Origin: Pedobacter sp. SYSU D00535
GTDB lineage: Bacteria > Bacteroidota > Bacteroidia > Sphingobacteriales > Sphingobacteriaceae
DNA length: 64,000 bases
Reading direction: 5' to 3'
Assembly: GCF_017355855.1 (NCBI RefSeq)
Contig: NZ_JAFEWD010000003.1
Coordinates: 186,001-250,000, forward strand
Positions 1-9,500 of the stretch are shown here, one piece after another; position 1 is the first letter of the stretch; each line of letters starts with the position of its first letter. Made by a program: the position numbers and the translations under genes. A model generated the notes under the pieces. It searched no databases, was not told the origin of the DNA, and saw only the letters and a list, made by a program, of their open reading frames with translations.

Positions 1-145
1 CGCTGCTGCCGGCTGGAATCTCAGTTTGGAGCAGATGCAGCGATTGGATGCGGTGAGTGACCAGCCTACTATTTATCCTTACTGGCATCAGCGGCAGAAC
101 ACCCGGTTGAATCCGCTGCCCGATCTTTATGGGCGCTTGAAATAG
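1..145 (+). CDS. Aldo/keto reductase, C-terminal fragment
   Basis: Only the last 47 codons are inside the window, read in the frame beginning at base 2 and ending with TAG at 143-145. The peptide contains NLSLEQMQRLDAVS followed by YPYWHQRQNT and a Pro-rich end. This is the usual tail of NADPH-dependent aldo/keto reductases of the YajO/IolS type: a helix with a Leu-Asp pair, then the Tyr-Pro-x-Trp segment. Catalytic residues lie upstream and cannot be judged. A hairpin follows about 16 bases after the stop. The family call is by resemblance of a short tail, so moderate. Confidence 0.6.
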   Translation, partial: AAAGWNLSLEQMQRLDAVSDQPTIYPYWHQRQNTRLNPLPDLYGRLK

Positions 146-161
146 TCCAAGCACCTCGGGT

Positions 162-208
162 AAAAGCCGTGCACGGACTTTTGGGGCCAAAAGCCGCTTT
201 TTGGCTTC
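162..208 (+). terminator. Two adjacent hairpins after the aldo/keto reductase
   Basis: AAAAGCC (162-168) pairs with GG(A)CTTTT (175-182) around GTGCAC and runs into a T stretch. A second stem, GCCAAAA (186-192) with TTTTGGC (199-205), follows directly. Together they look like an intrinsic terminator for the upstream gene, placed before the kinase start at 233. Confidence 0.45.
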
Positions 209-232
209 TCCGATAATTTGTTATGTTTGAAT

Positions 233-2155
233 ATGACGTCTATCCCGCTCTCTTCGATCTCAAAAAGCAATATACCTGTTCTCCTCCTTCATCCTGATCC
301 ACCGTATTCTATTGCCCAGGCCAATAGCCTCTATTTAGATTGGATTCAGAAGAACGAGAATGACTTGCTGGGGAAAAGCCTTTTTGAAATAATAACACCT
401 TATGAAGGCGAGAGCAGGAGGGCGTTGGAGGATTCCCTTTCCATCGTGGTAGAATCGATGGCAACACAGTTTTTTCCCCAGACAACTTATCGCGTGCAGA
501 GGAACAACGGGGAGGAGAAGGAGCAGGTTGCTTTTATTCACGCTCCGGTCTTGAACGACGCAGGGGAACTGGTTTATATCAGTCAAAGTGTAATAAAAAT
601 AAATGTTGAAGAGCGGGGGCCGAGTCAGGATAATGTATGGAAAAGATCTTCGAATGAGCAGCTGAAGTCAGTTTATAATCTCTTCGATAACGCTCCTGCT
701 CGTATTGTCGTTTTCAGTGGTCCTGACCTAGTCTTTGAGCTCATCAATCCCACCTATCAGTCTTTCTTTCCTGGCCGGGAACTGCTGGGTAAACCGTTGT
801 TAGAGGCAATTCCCGAGTTAGCAGGGCACCCCTTAGTTGATGGTTTTAAGCGAGCATATCACCAGGGGGAGACGTTTGAAGGAAATGAAGTGATGACGCA
901 GCTGTACCGAGGCAACAACGTTGAACCGGATGAAAGTTACTGGAACTTCGTGGGGCTGCCGCGACATAGTGAGAACGGCGACATCGACGGGGTATATATG
1001 TTCGGCTTCGAAGTGACCGAGCTGGTACAATCTCGCAGGCAGTTGGAAGTGATATTGAATGAAAAACTGGCGGCGGAGAATGAATTGCTGAACACGGAAG
1101 TGCGGTTTAATCAGGTACTTGAAGCCATGGCCGAAGGAGTAGGAATTATAGACACGGAAGGTAACCTGATTTACGCTAATCGGATGGCTCAGGAGATACT
1201 GGGTTTAAAACGAGACGAAATTTTGGACAGGACTTATCACGACGCTAAGTGGACGAACCTTCGGCTCGATGGCAGTCCCTTGCCGGAGCACGAACATCCC
1301 ATGTATATTTCCCTTAGCACAGGTAAGCAGGTGTTTGACCATGAGATAGCGGTACAACCTCCGAATGGCGAGCGTTTTTATATCTCTATCAATGCGGCGC
1401 CCTTGAAGGACTTAAACGGGAATATTACAGGGGGAATCGGCTCCTTTATGGATGTCACCGCCCGCAGGAAATCCCTGCAGTTGAAAGATGAATTTATAAG
1501 TACTGTAAGCCACGAGTTGAAGACTCCCGTCACCTCCATCAAAGCTTATGCACAGGTGTTGCAACGCCTGTTAACAGGAGATCAAAACAACACTAAAAAT
1601 TTCCTTCAGCGGATCAACGTCCAAATAAATCGCCTTGAACAGCTGATTAAGGATCTGCTGGAAATCGCCCGTCTGGACCACGGAAAATTAGCTTTGAAGC
1701 AGGAGGAGGTGCATTTGGACATACTGCTGCTAGAGGTAGTAGAAGAGCTACAGCTCCTCAACGCAAGCCACGAGCTCAAAATTGAAGAAAGTGAATCCCT
1801 CTGGGTGCTTGCCGATCGGCACCGTGTGATTCAAGTGATTACCAATATTGTGAACAATGCGGTGAAATATTCTCCGGGAGCCGAAAAGATTGAGATCAGG
1901 CTCAGAGAAGAGCAAGGGCTTGCCTTGTGTAGCGTGCGGGATTTCGGGATGGGGATAGCCGAAGAGCAAAAACCTTATGTTTTTGAGCGCTTCCATCAAG
2001 TGGCAAGCGGAGGGCAAAACCTTGGCCTGGGCTTAGGGCTATATATTTCCAAGGAAATAATTCAAAAATCAGGCGGAAAGTTGTGGTTTGAGAGTGAACC
2101 TGATAGAGGAAGTACGTTCTACTTTACGCTGCCCGTAAGCAATAGAAAGATGTAA
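233..2155 (+). CDS. Triple-PAS sensor histidine kinase
   Basis: A 640-residue soluble-looking histidine kinase with no obvious membrane segment. Three PAS-type segments are visible at roughly residues 10-125, 145-270 and 290-410. They are followed by a HisKA H-box (STVSHELKTPVTS, phospho-acceptor His427) and a HATPase_c domain with N-box (NNAVKYSP, near 540), DFGMGIA (near 570) and the GLGLGLYIS lid (near 600). It should autophosphorylate on His and pass phosphate to an unlinked response regulator; no classical receiver gene is adjacent. I chose ATG 233 over the in-frame TTG at 218, which adds only five residues. The PAS-LuxR gene converges from the other side, so partnership is possible but unproven. 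Confidence 0.9.
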   Translation: MTSIPLSSISKSNIPVLLLHPDPPYSIAQANSLYLDWIQKNENDLLGKSLFEIITPYEGESRRALEDSLSIVVESMATQFFPQTTYRVQRNNGEEKEQVAFIHAPVLNDAGELVYISQSVIKINVEERGPSQDNVWKRSSNEQLKSVYNLFDNAPARIVVFSGPDLVFELINPTYQSFFPGRELLGKPLLEAIPELAGHPLVDGFKRAYHQGETFEGNEVMTQLYRGNNVEPDESYWNFVGLPRHSENGDIDGVYMFGFEVTELVQSRRQLEVILNEKLAAENELLNTEVRFNQVLEAMAEGVGIIDTEGNLIYANRMAQEILGLKRDEILDRTYHDAKWTNLRLDGSPLPEHEHPMYISLSTGKQVFDHEIAVQPPNGERFYISINAAPLKDLNGNITGGIGSFMDVTARRKSLQLKDEFISTVSHELKTPVTSIKAYAQVLQRLLTGDQNNTKNFLQRINVQINRLEQLIKDLLEIARLDHGKLALKQEEVHLDILLLEVVEELQLLNASHELKIEESESLWVLADRHRVIQVITNIVNNAVKYSPGAEKIEIRLREEQGLALCSVRDFGMGIAEEQKPYVFERFHQVASGGQNLGLGLGLYISKEIIQKSGGKLWFESEPDRGSTFYFTLPVSNRKM

Positions 2156-2261
2156 ACAAAGGAGTAGTAGAGCGGAAAAAATTATCATTCCCCAATGCTA
2201 CTCCCACCGGTGCAATCTCTGAAAAACCGATACTGGCGGTAAGCTGTCTTCACCCTCTCTA

Positions 2262-3023
2262 TTATTTCCCTGCAACATTTACCGCTGCTGCCATATTACC
2301 AACGCCCATCTTGGCAATAATATTCTTGCGGTGGCTTTTTATCGTTTCCACGCTTACAAATAGACGCTCCGCTATCTTTCGCGTAGTCATCCCCTGTTTT
2401 ACCAGTTCCATCACTTCTCGTTCCCGCTGCGATAGTATACTTGTAGGTTCAGAGAACTCCTTCTCAAAGCATAAAACATAGCGTCCAGAATCAGAAAGGG
2501 TGTGTATGGTAAGTGTAAGGTGTTCAGAGGGGCTGAAGTTAGTAATATCTGTTGCGTTGATAAATTCCAGACCGGGCTTACCATCAGAGCTAATGTCAGT
2601 AAATGAGCTTTGCCGCAGGATTTGCCTATAGCTACCCTCCGCAGTCCTAGCCCTGAAGTTATAACAGAATACCAACTTTTGCCTCTCCTCTGCAGGTACG
2701 GTATAGTAGTAATTGAAAATACAGAGGTGGATGTCCCTGAACTGCTCAAGATCTGACGGGTGAATGATCTGAAAAAAGAGCTTCAGGCCCTTGTCAAGAA
2801 ATTCCTCATCGCTATAACCCAAGACTGTTTGAATAGAGGGGCTCACAAACTCATAGCTCATCAATCTCCAGTTGAAGATGCACGAATAGCCGTTTAAAGA
2901 TTTTAGCGGCTCATGAGGTGCGCGCCATTGCAAACGCTCGTACGAAGCGCTGTCTTCATTAAGCTCACGTGAATATCCTGCCAGGAGCTGCAGGTCGTCG
3001 GTTAAGTATGTTGCTTGAGGCAT
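2262..3023 (-). CDS. PAS-domain LuxR-family transcriptional regulator
   Basis: A 253-residue protein. Residues about 50-165 look like a PAS domain (NWRLMSYEFVSPSIQTVLGYSDEEF is the typical PAS start). Residues about 193-250 are a LuxR/GerE helix-turn-helix: LSQREREVMELVKQGMTTRK, then VSVETIKSHRKNIIAKMG. There is no receiver domain, so its activity is probably set through the PAS domain. It is divergent from the six-gene operon starting at 3158, with a 134-bp shared upstream region, and is the most obvious local candidate regulator of that operon. That link is inference only. Confidence 0.85.
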   Translation of the reverse strand: MPQATYLTDDLQLLAGYSRELNEDSASYERLQWRAPHEPLKSLNGYSCIFNWRLMSYEFVSPSIQTVLGYSDEEFLDKGLKLFFQIIHPSDLEQFRDIHLCIFNYYYTVPAEERQKLVFCYNFRARTAEGSYRQILRQSSFTDISSDGKPGLEFINATDITNFSPSEHLTLTIHTLSDSGRYVLCFEKEFSEPTSILSQREREVMELVKQGMTTRKIAERLFVSVETIKSHRKNIIAKMGVGNMAAAVNVAGK

Positions 3024-3088
3024 ATCCTGTGAAGGCTTAGATTAAAGTTAAAGAAAAAAGCGGAATTTAAAATTGTGAAAATCACCCT

Positions 3089-3120
3089 TTTGGGGGATAA
3101 GAGAAAAGGAAATTAGTTTG
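3089..3120 (+). promoter_or_regulatory. Candidate Bacteroidota-type promoter for the 3158-11624 operon
   Basis: TTTG at 3089-3092, a 20-base spacer, then TTAGTTTG at 3113-3120. The -7 box matches TANNTTTG at all but one position, and the spacer is one base longer than the 19 usually quoted. It sits 38 bases upstream of the ATG at 3158. Confidence 0.4.
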
Positions 3121-3157
3121 GAAATTGTCCCTTTAAACTTCAATTATCACAACTCGT

Positions 3158-4342
3158 ATGTTCGGGAGTGCTACCCTCGAGGTAATTATATCGCTCGTTT
3201 TCATCTACCTGCTTTACAGTTTGCTGGCAACAGTAGTAGCCGAGATTATTGCCACGGCTCTGGCTTTACGAGCTAGAAATCTGAAAGAAGCCGTAGACAG
3301 AATGTTGAATGATGAAATTGATTCTTCACGTTTCCAAAGGTTTTTGAACTTCCTTAAACTCTGGAAGAATCCGAGCAACAAGCTGATCAATAATTTTTAC
3401 AACCATCCAGAAATAAAATACCTGGGTAGTTCCGGCTTGTTCAGAAATCCCTCCTCCTTCAAAGCGGTCAGCTTTTCTAAAACCGTGATATTCCTCCTTA
3501 ACTGCAGCCGGGAACTAGACGCGGATAAGATAGACACGCTACTTCGTACTAAAGCAGCAACAGTATTTGGAGAAGAAACGGCAGGATATGTCTTGAACAT
3601 ATGGGAGGATTCGCAACGCGATCTGGTACGGTTTAAGCTGCAGTTGGAGGCCTGGTTCGATCGGACGATGGAGCAAGCCACCGAATGGTACAAACGGAAA
3701 ATCCAGGTCATTCTCCTTTTTCTTGGTTTTCTGCTGGCCTCCCTTTTTAATGTGGATACCATCGCGATCTCTAAACAGCTTTCCAAAGACAAGGGAGCAC
3801 GCGAGCAGATGGTTCAGCTAGCCAGTGCCTATTTGGAAAGCCATCCCGAGCGTCCCCGTACAGTAGGTGCAAGCCTGGATTCCGCTGCGGCGCGGGAATA
3901 CAAGGAGCAGATGGACTCGCTGATGGCGATTAAGCAGGAGCTTCAGCGAGATATTATCGCTACCCAATCTATTCTTGGTGTTGGAAGCTGGCTGCCCGAC
4001 TCGCTTGAAATAAAGACAAATCCGAAAACAGGGCAAAGGACTTTTGGCGCTTCGATAGATGCCACTTTGCTGCCGAAGTACAAGGAGGAGATGGTAAACA
4101 ACCAGCTTTTTGCATTTTTTAGCTTCCGCAACAAGTGCTCCTACTTTTTTTCTCTCCTGGGGAAACATTGGCCCGGTTTTCTTCTCACCGCTCTTGCCAT
4201 TTCACTTGGAGCGCCCTTCTGGTTTGACTTGCTTAACAAGTTGATGAAACTCCGGACCTCAGTAAAACAACCTCAATCGAGCACAAATACCAACAGCGAC
4301 AACACGGTTTTACCATCCGATAGTAGCCGCAGAACCGAGTAA
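3158..4342 (+). CDS. Uncharacterised membrane protein with N- and C-terminal membrane segments
   Basis: First gene of the six-gene operon, 394 residues. A hydrophobic segment lies at about residues 8-36, a second near 183-202 (IQVILLFLGFLLASLFNVDT) and a third near 336-360, followed by GAPFWFDLLNKLMKLR. A segment with FYNHPEIKYL sits near residues 80-90. I have seen this arrangement (FYxHPxIK near the start, GAPFWFDLLNKL near the end) in unnamed bacterial membrane proteins, but no function is established that I know of. The tail after residue 370 is polar and low-complexity (Gln/Ser/Thr/Asn). The next gene starts 10 bases after the stop, consistent with one transcript. Confidence 0.75.
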   Translation: MFGSATLEVIISLVFIYLLYSLLATVVAEIIATALALRARNLKEAVDRMLNDEIDSSRFQRFLNFLKLWKNPSNKLINNFYNHPEIKYLGSSGLFRNPSSFKAVSFSKTVIFLLNCSRELDADKIDTLLRTKAATVFGEETAGYVLNIWEDSQRDLVRFKLQLEAWFDRTMEQATEWYKRKIQVILLFLGFLLASLFNVDTIAISKQLSKDKGAREQMVQLASAYLESHPERPRTVGASLDSAAAREYKEQMDSLMAIKQELQRDIIATQSILGVGSWLPDSLEIKTNPKTGQRTFGASIDATLLPKYKEEMVNNQLFAFFSFRNKCSYFFSLLGKHWPGFLLTALAISLGAPFWFDLLNKLMKLRTSVKQPQSSTNTNSDNTVLPSDSSRRTE

Positions 4343-4352
4343 ATAAGAACAT

Positions 4353-4775
4353 ATGGCCAATACCAATCCCACCCAAACCAAAGATCCTCAAAGCTATGCT
4401 GACTTTTCAATTGATGAGCAGTATAGTGGCTCTGATATCTACCTCAGTACAGAAACTATTATAAGTGAACCAGGCTGGCAATTAGACCTTACTCATGTGC
4501 TTAGTCTGGACGGTAATCCGCTTGATTTTGATGCAAACCCTGATATCAAGAGACTGATGCTGGGAACAGGAGCTAATTTGGATGGAATGCAGTTCGCGCT
4601 CTGTTCGGCAGCTGCAAGAATTAGAAACGGCGCTGCAAGTTCTGACCCGCCACCAGTATCCTATAAGTTCAAACTCGAGGCCGGTGGAACCACAATCGCT
4701 GAATTCACAACCACTACGGATAAGACCAATCCCGTATCGCTTTATACTAAAATCACCTTTAAACTACAATCATGA
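4353..4775 (+). CDS. Hypothetical beta-rich protein in the six-gene operon
   Basis: A 140-residue protein that I do not recognise. It has no signal peptide or membrane segment. The second half alternates hydrophobic and Thr/Ser-rich stretches (VSYKFKLEAGGTTIAEFTTTTDK), suggesting a beta-sandwich. It begins 10 bases after the upstream stop. Its own stop (TGA 4773-4775) overlaps the ATG of the next gene at 4772, so translation is probably coupled. Position and overlap support a real gene; the function is unknown. Confidence 0.65.
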   Translation: MANTNPTQTKDPQSYADFSIDEQYSGSDIYLSTETIISEPGWQLDLTHVLSLDGNPLDFDANPDIKRLMLGTGANLDGMQFALCSAAARIRNGAASSDPPPVSYKFKLEAGGTTIAEFTTTTDKTNPVSLYTKITFKLQS

Positions 4776-6043
4776 TGCGATACATCTTACCCGTTCTTTT
4801 AATTCTTTATACGGCAAAGGGCTATAGCCAGAGCAGTGATATCGAAAAGCAGTTTAAGTCGTTACAAATTAACTCTTCCCCCGGGTACGTTATCCTCGGA
4901 GTAGAGCCTGAAAATATCCAGCGCCCTAATTCTCCTACTGATTTCGCCGCCAATGTTCAGTCTGCCCTAGTCAATCAGCGCCTCCAGCCAAACTTTGCTA
5001 TTGAAACCTCCCCCTATTTCTGGGGAAAGCCAGGGCCGGACTCTCTCAAGTTCAATATTGTAGATTATCTTATCAGTAATAACTACTGGCAGAACCTTGC
5101 CCGCAGCCTTACCTTTTCTTTTGCAACCTCCACGATCGATACGACAACTTTCCCAAACTTCAGCTCCGGGACGGGACTCGGAATTGGTATGCATGTTCAG
5201 CTGGTGCAGGGTAGCGTAAGTAGCCGGGTGAAAGACAAATTGTTCGCCTGGTACTACAGTTCCCGGATGAAGGGACTTCTGGAAAGCACCATTCAGAAAC
5301 TGGAGGCAAGAAATAACAATTACATCGACGATGTGGATGGCTGGATTGACGACCTGCTCGGGATCGGTGACAATAAAAAAATTCCGATTGCTGAAAAGTC
5401 AGTCATTAAGAATCTACTCAAGACGAAAATTAATAAGCAGTCGCTTACTGCGGAGGACCTTCCTTTTTTACGCAGGATGAGGTCGGACATTGAAAGACGA
5501 AGCCAGCGTAGCCTCAGCGATGTGAACAAGTATCAGTTTCCCCTTACGAGGGAAGGGTTCATGCTCGAGCTGTCTGTTGCAAATGGGCGTGTGGCAGAAG
5601 ATAGCAACTGGGATAATTTGAGCAACGCTAAAACTGCCATCTGGTTGACCCCTTCTTATCGCTTTAATGTAAATAAAGATCCTTCCATTATTGACTTTGT
5701 AGATATCATGGCAGTAGCCCGTTTTACTGCCAATTCCAGCCGCATTGATTCTTCAGACTACCTGGATTTGGGCGGAAAGCTGCAGTGGATCCATAACCGG
5801 GTAAGCCTTTCTGCCGAGGGCGTTTTTCGTTATCTCACCGATAAACCAGCGGGCCAAAGAAAGGGCTATACTTCCAAAACCGGCCTTACCCTAAGTTATA
5901 AGTTGAATGATCTGGTCACATTTAAGACCACTTTTGGGAGTAACTTCAATGGAAACTCAACAACCTACAGCGAGCCCTCCAGAATGTTCATTGTTGGTGG
6001 TTTCAATTTTGGCTTTAGCAGCTTCTTTCCCTCCAAAAACTAA
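4772..6043 (+). CDS. Predicted outer-membrane beta-barrel protein, unknown function
   Basis: 423 residues with a Sec signal peptide at about 1-20 (LPVLLILYTAKGYSQ). The C-terminal half (about 255-423) is a series of amphipathic strands such as EGFMLELSVANG, AIWLTPSYRFNV and RMFIVGGFNFGF, ending in an aromatic-rich segment, as in porin-like outer-membrane proteins. The middle (about 150-250) is charged and helical. ATG 4772 overlaps the upstream stop; a second ATG directly follows at 4775. It is likely the outer-membrane component of the operon. No family name can be given with confidence. Confidence 0.7.
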   Translation: MMRYILPVLLILYTAKGYSQSSDIEKQFKSLQINSSPGYVILGVEPENIQRPNSPTDFAANVQSALVNQRLQPNFAIETSPYFWGKPGPDSLKFNIVDYLISNNYWQNLARSLTFSFATSTIDTTTFPNFSSGTGLGIGMHVQLVQGSVSSRVKDKLFAWYYSSRMKGLLESTIQKLEARNNNYIDDVDGWIDDLLGIGDNKKIPIAEKSVIKNLLKTKINKQSLTAEDLPFLRRMRSDIERRSQRSLSDVNKYQFPLTREGFMLELSVANGRVAEDSNWDNLSNAKTAIWLTPSYRFNVNKDPSIIDFVDIMAVARFTANSSRIDSSDYLDLGGKLQWIHNRVSLSAEGVFRYLTDKPAGQRKGYTSKTGLTLSYKLNDLVTFKTTFGSNFNGNSTTYSEPSRMFIVGGFNFGFSSFFPSKN

Positions 6044-6070
6044 TCAGCAAATCAGATAAATCCGCAACCC

Positions 6071-6508
6071 ATGGAATTAAAACTTGTACGCTCCGTTTTC
6101 AACCCAAAGTCCACCTTCGGAAAGCTCTTCGTAAATGGCGAATTCTTCGCTTATACCTGCGAAGACACAGTCCGGGATTTAAAAGCCGACTGCAGTGGAA
6201 AAATTAAAAATCAGACAGCTATCAGGGATGGTCGGTATGAGGTGGTGCTTAGCTACAGTAACCGCTTCAAGAAATACCTCCCGCTGCTGCTGAATGTGAA
6301 GTGCTTTGAAGGAATTCGTATCCACGGCGGAAACACCGCAGAAGATTCAGAAGGTTGCATTTTAGTTGGTGCCGAAGGGGATATGAAAACGAAGATCTGG
6401 AATTGTGCCAGCAAAGTAAATGGCCTGATAAGTCTCCTGAGAAGCATCGAGAAAAAGGAGAAGATGTGGATCGAGATAGTGAGGGAAGAAAAAGCTCCTT
6501 TGGCTTGA
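6071..6508 (+). CDS. DUF5675-like protein
   Basis: 145 residues without a signal peptide. It begins with the family-typical strand pattern (MELKLVRSVFNPKSTFGKLF, then an FAYTCED segment) and carries IRIHGGNTAEDSEGCILVG. His85 and Cys96 in this segment resemble the H...S.GC catalytic block of YkuD-type L,D-transpeptidases; that similarity is my inference. Members of this family are frequently met in phage or conjugative-element lysis contexts, but no phage genes are near. It lies 27 bases after the barrel-protein gene and 48 before the giant membrane protein, in the same operon. Confidence 0.7.
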   Translation: MELKLVRSVFNPKSTFGKLFVNGEFFAYTCEDTVRDLKADCSGKIKNQTAIRDGRYEVVLSYSNRFKKYLPLLLNVKCFEGIRIHGGNTAEDSEGCILVGAEGDMKTKIWNCASKVNGLISLLRSIEKKEKMWIEIVREEKAPLA

Positions 6509-6556
6509 TATCGACCTTAAAACTACCTGTACTCCTGTCCCTAATACTCGTAGCGC

Positions 6557-9500
6557 ATGAAAAACTTTTTCTCTTTCAGCCGAAATAAGCGAATAGCCTT
6601 TTCCACGCTGTTCTTTGTGCTGGTACTTGCTGCAGTGTACTTATTCATTTACGTACCCAGCAACGTCCGACACCTGGAAGCGCGGCAGTACCGCAGCCTA
6701 CAAAACGCAGAAAAGAACATTCAGGCAAAGATTGACAATTCGGTTGGCCTTTTGGGTAATCTACTTTACAGGTACCGGGAAAGTCGGGAAGAGTACGATG
6801 CTACGAAGGTAGTAAGCTACATCAGGAACTATTCTACAGAAAATTTTAAAATTTTACCGATAAAAAGAGTGGCAGGGAACGGGAGAGGGAGCTCTTCCGA
6901 TAGTAGCTCTGCGGTGGCGTTCAGCAACGGGGAGCTGCTGATCACACATAGAAAGGACAGTTTCGAAATCGGTATGAGCTACAAAATCGAGGCATTCCTA
7001 CGGCCTTTGCTTTCCGACGACAAATTCGACGAATATCTGCTGCTGAAGAAGAATAACATCGTCTACCAGACCTTCCCTAGTGGGGCTACCAACATTCCAA
7101 CTGATTCACTGCGTTTAAGAAAAAGTGCATCTTTAGAGCTCGATGAAAAAACAATCCGCCTTAGCGGAACAGATTATAAAGTTTTTTCGCAGCAGCTTCA
7201 CATCTCGGTTGATTCACTGACGCTTACCGGTCTGCTGAGAGAGAAAAATTATCAGTACCTCAAGAACAAACTACCTGAAAATATCACCCTGCTGTTGCTT
7301 ACGTTGGCGATTGCGCTGGTTCTGTTTCTACCCTGGATTAAGCTTTACCAGATGGGAAGCAAAGACCGGCTTACGGTAGCAGACGGGGCGGCTTGCCTGA
7401 GCGTCTCCATGCTGCTGATGTCGCTACTGTTTTTTGCCTTCCTGAAATACAATGCCGTTTTCAGGCATGCACCAGAAAACTCCGGACAACCCTTACGAAA
7501 TCTGGCCGCATCGGTTCAGCAATCTTTTCAAAAAGAACTGCTGGCTGCTGTGGGGGCATTAAAAGGGCTTGATTCAGAGAGACAGCGAGATAGTGTGTTA
7601 CAGAAGTTGTCGGTAGCTGCCGATACTGCCGGATCATTAGCAATAGAGTCTCGGGCCAAACCCTTGAGGAGAAAGCTGGATTCCCTTGAAAAGAAAGGGG
7701 TAGATATTAACCAGGTGTTCTGGCTCGACTTCAACGGTAATGAAATCAATAGCTGGACTGCAGAGCGGCAAATAGCGCCGCCAAACAATTTAAGCAAGCG
7801 GGAGTATTTTCGCCGCATTATTAAGGCTAACACTTACTTCCTCAGTGACAACAGCGGCCAACCTTACTATCTCGACCAGATTCTTTCTCTTACCAGCGGA
7901 AAGTTCACTTCTGTTATATCAATTCCCGCCGAGAAGCAGGAGGTAGCTGTAATGTCGTTTAATTTTAAATCACTTCAAAAGCCGGTTCTACCTCGAGGCT
8001 ATCTATTTAGCATGGTGGATAAGGATGGGAAGGTGTTGTATCATTCAGACAATACCAAGAATCTGAACGAAAACCTGTTGGCCGAATTTACCGAGCCTGG
8101 TGAACTGTCTACTGCCTTAAACTCGGGAACAAGCAAGCTCTTCCAGACACGTTACCTGGGAAAGGAATTTAAGGTCCTGGCAATGCCGCTGCCTCACTTA
8201 CCCTATCATCTGGTCGTTTTTGAAGATACTTCCTTCAAGCACTCCCGCGATGCCAAGAATTTTATTTTCAGTTTCCTGATGCTGTTTGGTGTGTTCTTTA
8301 TTTTGGTACTGGAACTGCTGGTCGTTTTTATAGTATCCAGAAGGCAATCCTTTCTAAAAAAGCAATATTCGGATATCTCGTGGATAGGACCGCATAAATG
8401 CTTTTACGAATTGTATAACACGGCCATTCTACTTAATGTGGTCAACATCCTGCTCCTTATTATTTTCTACTTCTTTTCTAGCTTTTTACAGTTCCTTTTT
8501 ATACTCCTTCTTTCCGGGGCGGCAATTACCCTCGCACTTAATTATCTCTACCTGAGGTTTTATGAGATTAACCGGCCAGAGCAAGTAGTGTTCAAGAAAA
8601 GAGCAGTCATTGCCCTTGTAGTGATCCTTCTGGTTATCAACATTGCCGCTGGGTGTCTGTCAGGCTTCGGGACCTTTTATGCCTTCGAAGTTCTGCTCGC
8701 ACTGTTGTCGGTGCTGCTGCTCAAGTATCAACAGTTTATCCAGGGAAGGCTATCCAGGCTGAAAGAAAAAATGCGGTGGAGGTGGACTTACACCTCTGGT
8801 TATTCCCTCATGGTATTTACGCGATTGATCATCACCAGCGGTATCCCGGTAATTCTGTTTTACGAAGGGGTATACGATTATGAACTCCGGTTGGCAGCCA
8901 GGTATAAACAGGCTATGTTTCTCCAGGATCTGGTGGAGACCGGAAGCTTTAGCGGCAAGGGCGAATTTAAACCGGCTACGTATTACACGGATGGTGTTTG
9001 GGTAGAGGCATTACAAAATCCAGCTGCTGCTGATGGCCTACAGGACTTGGTAAAGAAAGAGGATTCACTGGGATCTCGTGAAGAAAAGGCGTCGTTATCC
9101 TTGTTCAAAACCCTGACCAGCCTGGATATCTTTGATATGGAAGGGCGCGTACGAGGTGCACAAGAGAGTTCTTCCGGTTTCTTCAGATACAACCAGCTTT
9201 TAGACACAGCTGTCACCCGAACCTACTACGCTTTGGGTAACGGAACCTACCTCGGGCTAAAATCCGCCAAAATGGGCTATAGCCTTTCCGGAGGAGTGCC
9301 TGAACTCGTTCTGTACCTGCTTATCTTCCTGGTAGCGCTGCTCCTTTTCTGGCAGATCCTTCATCGCATTATTCGTAAGCTTTTTGCACAAAACCTGCCG
9401 CGGGAGGACGGCTGGGAAACGGTAGACAGCGTGTTACTTACTGACTGCCGGACGAATTCCCTGGTATTTATGATCGGTGCACCGGGGGCTGGTAAGTTGA

